Assembly: GCA_002817055.1 (NCBI GenBank)
Contig: MUCU01000036.1
Location: 1-15,039, forward strand
DNA: 15,039 bases
Direction: 5' to 3'
From: SAR202 cluster bacterium Io17-Chloro-G7
Lineage (GTDB): Bacteria > Chloroflexota > Dehalococcoidia > UBA3495
Part shown: in pieces, positions 13,764 to 15,039 of the stretch
How the letters are laid out: every line of letters begins with the position of its first letter
How positions within the stretch are numbered: the stretch's first letter is position 1
Notes under the pieces: model-generated
What the model was told of the DNA's origin: nothing
What the model saw: the letters and a program-made list of their open reading frames with translations, nothing else
The model's database searches: none
Program-made: the position numbers and the translations under genes

Positions 13764-14876
13764 ATGGCTCTGTCGTTATTCGGCGCAATGTTGTTCGTGG
13801 CCTATGCCAATGGCGCCAACGACAACTTTAAAGGGGTCGCAACGCTTTTCGGGAGTCGCACTACCGACTATCGCAAAGCTCTGGGGTGGGCCACAATCAC
13901 CACACTGGCTGGCTCTGGCGTAGCGTTATTGCTCTCGGGCGGCCTGGTGGAGGCGTTTAGCGGCAAAGGATTGGTTTCGGATGCATTGGCGCAAGATTCT
14001 GCGTTCCTGATGGCAGTCGGGCTTGGAGCCGCCGTTACTGTAATGCTGGCCACAGTGACCGGGTTCCCCATTTCTACAACTCATGCGCTTATTGGCGCGC
14101 TGGTCGGCGCAGGTCTTGCCGCAGTGGGCTCTGTTAATCTTGGGCAGCTAGGCCAAAGTTTCTTCCTTCCGCTGGCGGCTAGCCCGATTATTAGCATTAT
14201 GTTGACGGGTACCCTGTACCCGCTGTTCCACAAAATGCGGTCGCGGTTAGGCATTGAACGGCAGATGTGCCTGTGTGTGGACCGTAGGTCACCCCAGCCA
14301 GTAGTTATACAGCCAAATGGTGCGGCCATCCTGCAAGCCTCTGGGATCGTTCTAACGGTCAATCAACTCAGCAACTGCGTAGACCAATACAATGGCCGGT
14401 TATATGGCATTGACACCCAATGGCTGCTCGACCGGCTCCATTTTTTGTCTGCGGGGGCCGTTGGCTTTGCCCGTGGGCTCAATGACACGCCCAAGATTGT
14501 AGCTTTGTTAATTGCGGCTACAGCACTGGGCGCACCACTTTCCGCGGGTATGTTGGCTGTCGGCGGAGCAATGGCGATTGGCGGATTACTGAGCGCTCGA
14601 AAGGTAGCCATGACCGTGAGCGAAGGTATTACCCCCATGAACCCGGGGCAGGGCTTGACGGCCAACATGGTCACTGCGCTTCTGGTTGGAGCGGCTTCGA
14701 TCTTTAGCTTGCCGGTATCCACCACCCACGTTTCCAGCGGGAGTTTGTTTGGACTCGGTGTAGCTAGCAGGCAGGCACATTGGCCGGTCATCCGCAAGAT
14801 CGTCTTTTCCTGGTTAATCACCCTCCCGCTGGCGGCGGTAATTGCTGCTGTGGTTGTTTGGGTGGTTGGCGCATGA
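13764..14876 (+). CDS. PiT family inorganic phosphate transporter
   Basis: An inner-membrane, proton- or sodium-coupled low-affinity phosphate carrier. From ATG 13764 it has 370 residues with about 10 hydrophobic segments. Both halves of the internal duplication are visible: GANDNFKGVATLFGS (17-31) with FPISTTHALIGA (101-112), and GFARGLNDTPKI (234-245) with LPVSTTHVSSG (316-326), the signature pairs of the family. A Cys-rich loop (C169, C171) lies between the halves. The open frame extends in-frame to 13290, which would give 528 residues, but the first 158 are unlike PiT proteins and are hydrophilic, so ATG 13764, just before the first helix, is preferred. No strong ribosome binding site is seen before it, so the start is less certain than the family. 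No phoU-like neighbour is visible. Confidence 0.87.
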   Translation: MALSLFGAMLFVAYANGANDNFKGVATLFGSRTTDYRKALGWATITTLAGSGVALLLSGGLVEAFSGKGLVSDALAQDSAFLMAVGLGAAVTVMLATVTGFPISTTHALIGALVGAGLAAVGSVNLGQLGQSFFLPLAASPIISIMLTGTLYPLFHKMRSRLGIERQMCLCVDRRSPQPVVIQPNGAAILQASGIVLTVNQLSNCVDQYNGRLYGIDTQWLLDRLHFLSAGAVGFARGLNDTPKIVALLIAATALGAPLSAGMLAVGGAMAIGGLLSARKVAMTVSEGITPMNPGQGLTANMVTALLVGAASIFSLPVSTTHVSSGSLFGLGVASRQAHWPVIRKIVFSWLITLPLAAVIAAVVVWVVGA

Positions 14877-14943
14877 CCAATTGCCACTGGTCACAGAGCC
14901 AAATGGACACCAGCTGATGTTCCTGCCCACCTTTGGCGCCGAC

Positions 14944-15039
14944 TGTCAAGGGCGGAGAGAAATTGTACCAGCAGGGCGGAGCAAAACTGTACCACTGAAC
15001 GGCGCGGTGTGAGTATCAAAGTCCCGTGGTCTGTAAGAG
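14944..15039 (+). mobile_element. Probable IS21-type insertion-sequence end with repeats
   Basis: TGTCAAGGGCGGAG begins at 14944. Two 21-bp units follow with a 24-bp period, starting GGGCGGAGAGAAATTGTACC (14950-14970) and GGGCGGAGCAAAACTGTACC (14974-14994), identical at 18 of 21 positions. Multiple terminal repeats ending in TGTACCA next to a 5'-TG end resemble the transposase-binding repeats at the ends of IS21-family elements. The element, if real, continues past the window; no transposase is seen here. A copy of CCACTGGTCAC lies 48 bases before it and again at 10070-10080. Confidence 0.5.

Overview
This is a bacterial window of moderate GC content with compact genes, several GTG and TTG starts, and no tRNA, rRNA or CRISPR array that I could find. 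The gene mix suggests an uncultivated, heterotrophic Chloroflexota-like lineage (Dehalococcoidia/SAR202 type). It includes tandem VOC proteins, a molybdenum hydroxylase in medium-small-large order, a flavin-fold MSMEG_1061-like protein, a MoaD-like protein, and DUF1326 next to DUF2182. The taxonomic guess is inference and has no phylogenetic marker behind it.

Left part (1-2700, + strand): a 2-dehydropantoate 2-reductase family protein, two tandem paralogous glyoxalase/VOC proteins, and an unrecognised 172-aa protein. The block ends with three tandem 14-bp repeats and a strong bidirectional terminator.

Second block (5602 to 2719, - strand): three tandem DUF1326 genes followed by a DUF2182 membrane protein, probably one operon running into the same terminator from the other side. 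Only the third DUF1326 copy in transcription order looks fully intact. The first has a one-base frameshift near its C-terminus. The second has an amber codon inside its conserved CxCxxxCPC motif. Family context suggests metal handling, but the function is not established.

Third block (6130-9797, + strand): an FAD subunit, a [2Fe-2S] subunit and a molybdopterin subunit form a xanthine dehydrogenase/CoxMSL-type hydroxylase. The active-site loop is not that of a true CO dehydrogenase, so the substrate is unknown. A strong GC-rich hairpin follows.

Right part (10277-14876, + strand): an FMN-binding split-barrel protein; a 136-bp structured segment with a promoter-like TATAAT just upstream, directly before a small MoaD/ThiS-type protein; a NUDIX hydrolase; a GNAT acetyltransferase; a gene-poor stretch of about 900 bp; and a PiT-family phosphate transporter. 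The right edge carries repeats resembling an IS21-type insertion-sequence end.

The items most worth following up are the structured leader before the MoaD-like gene, that protein's unusual GGG-Trp-Asp C-terminus, and the partly decayed DUF1326 triplication.
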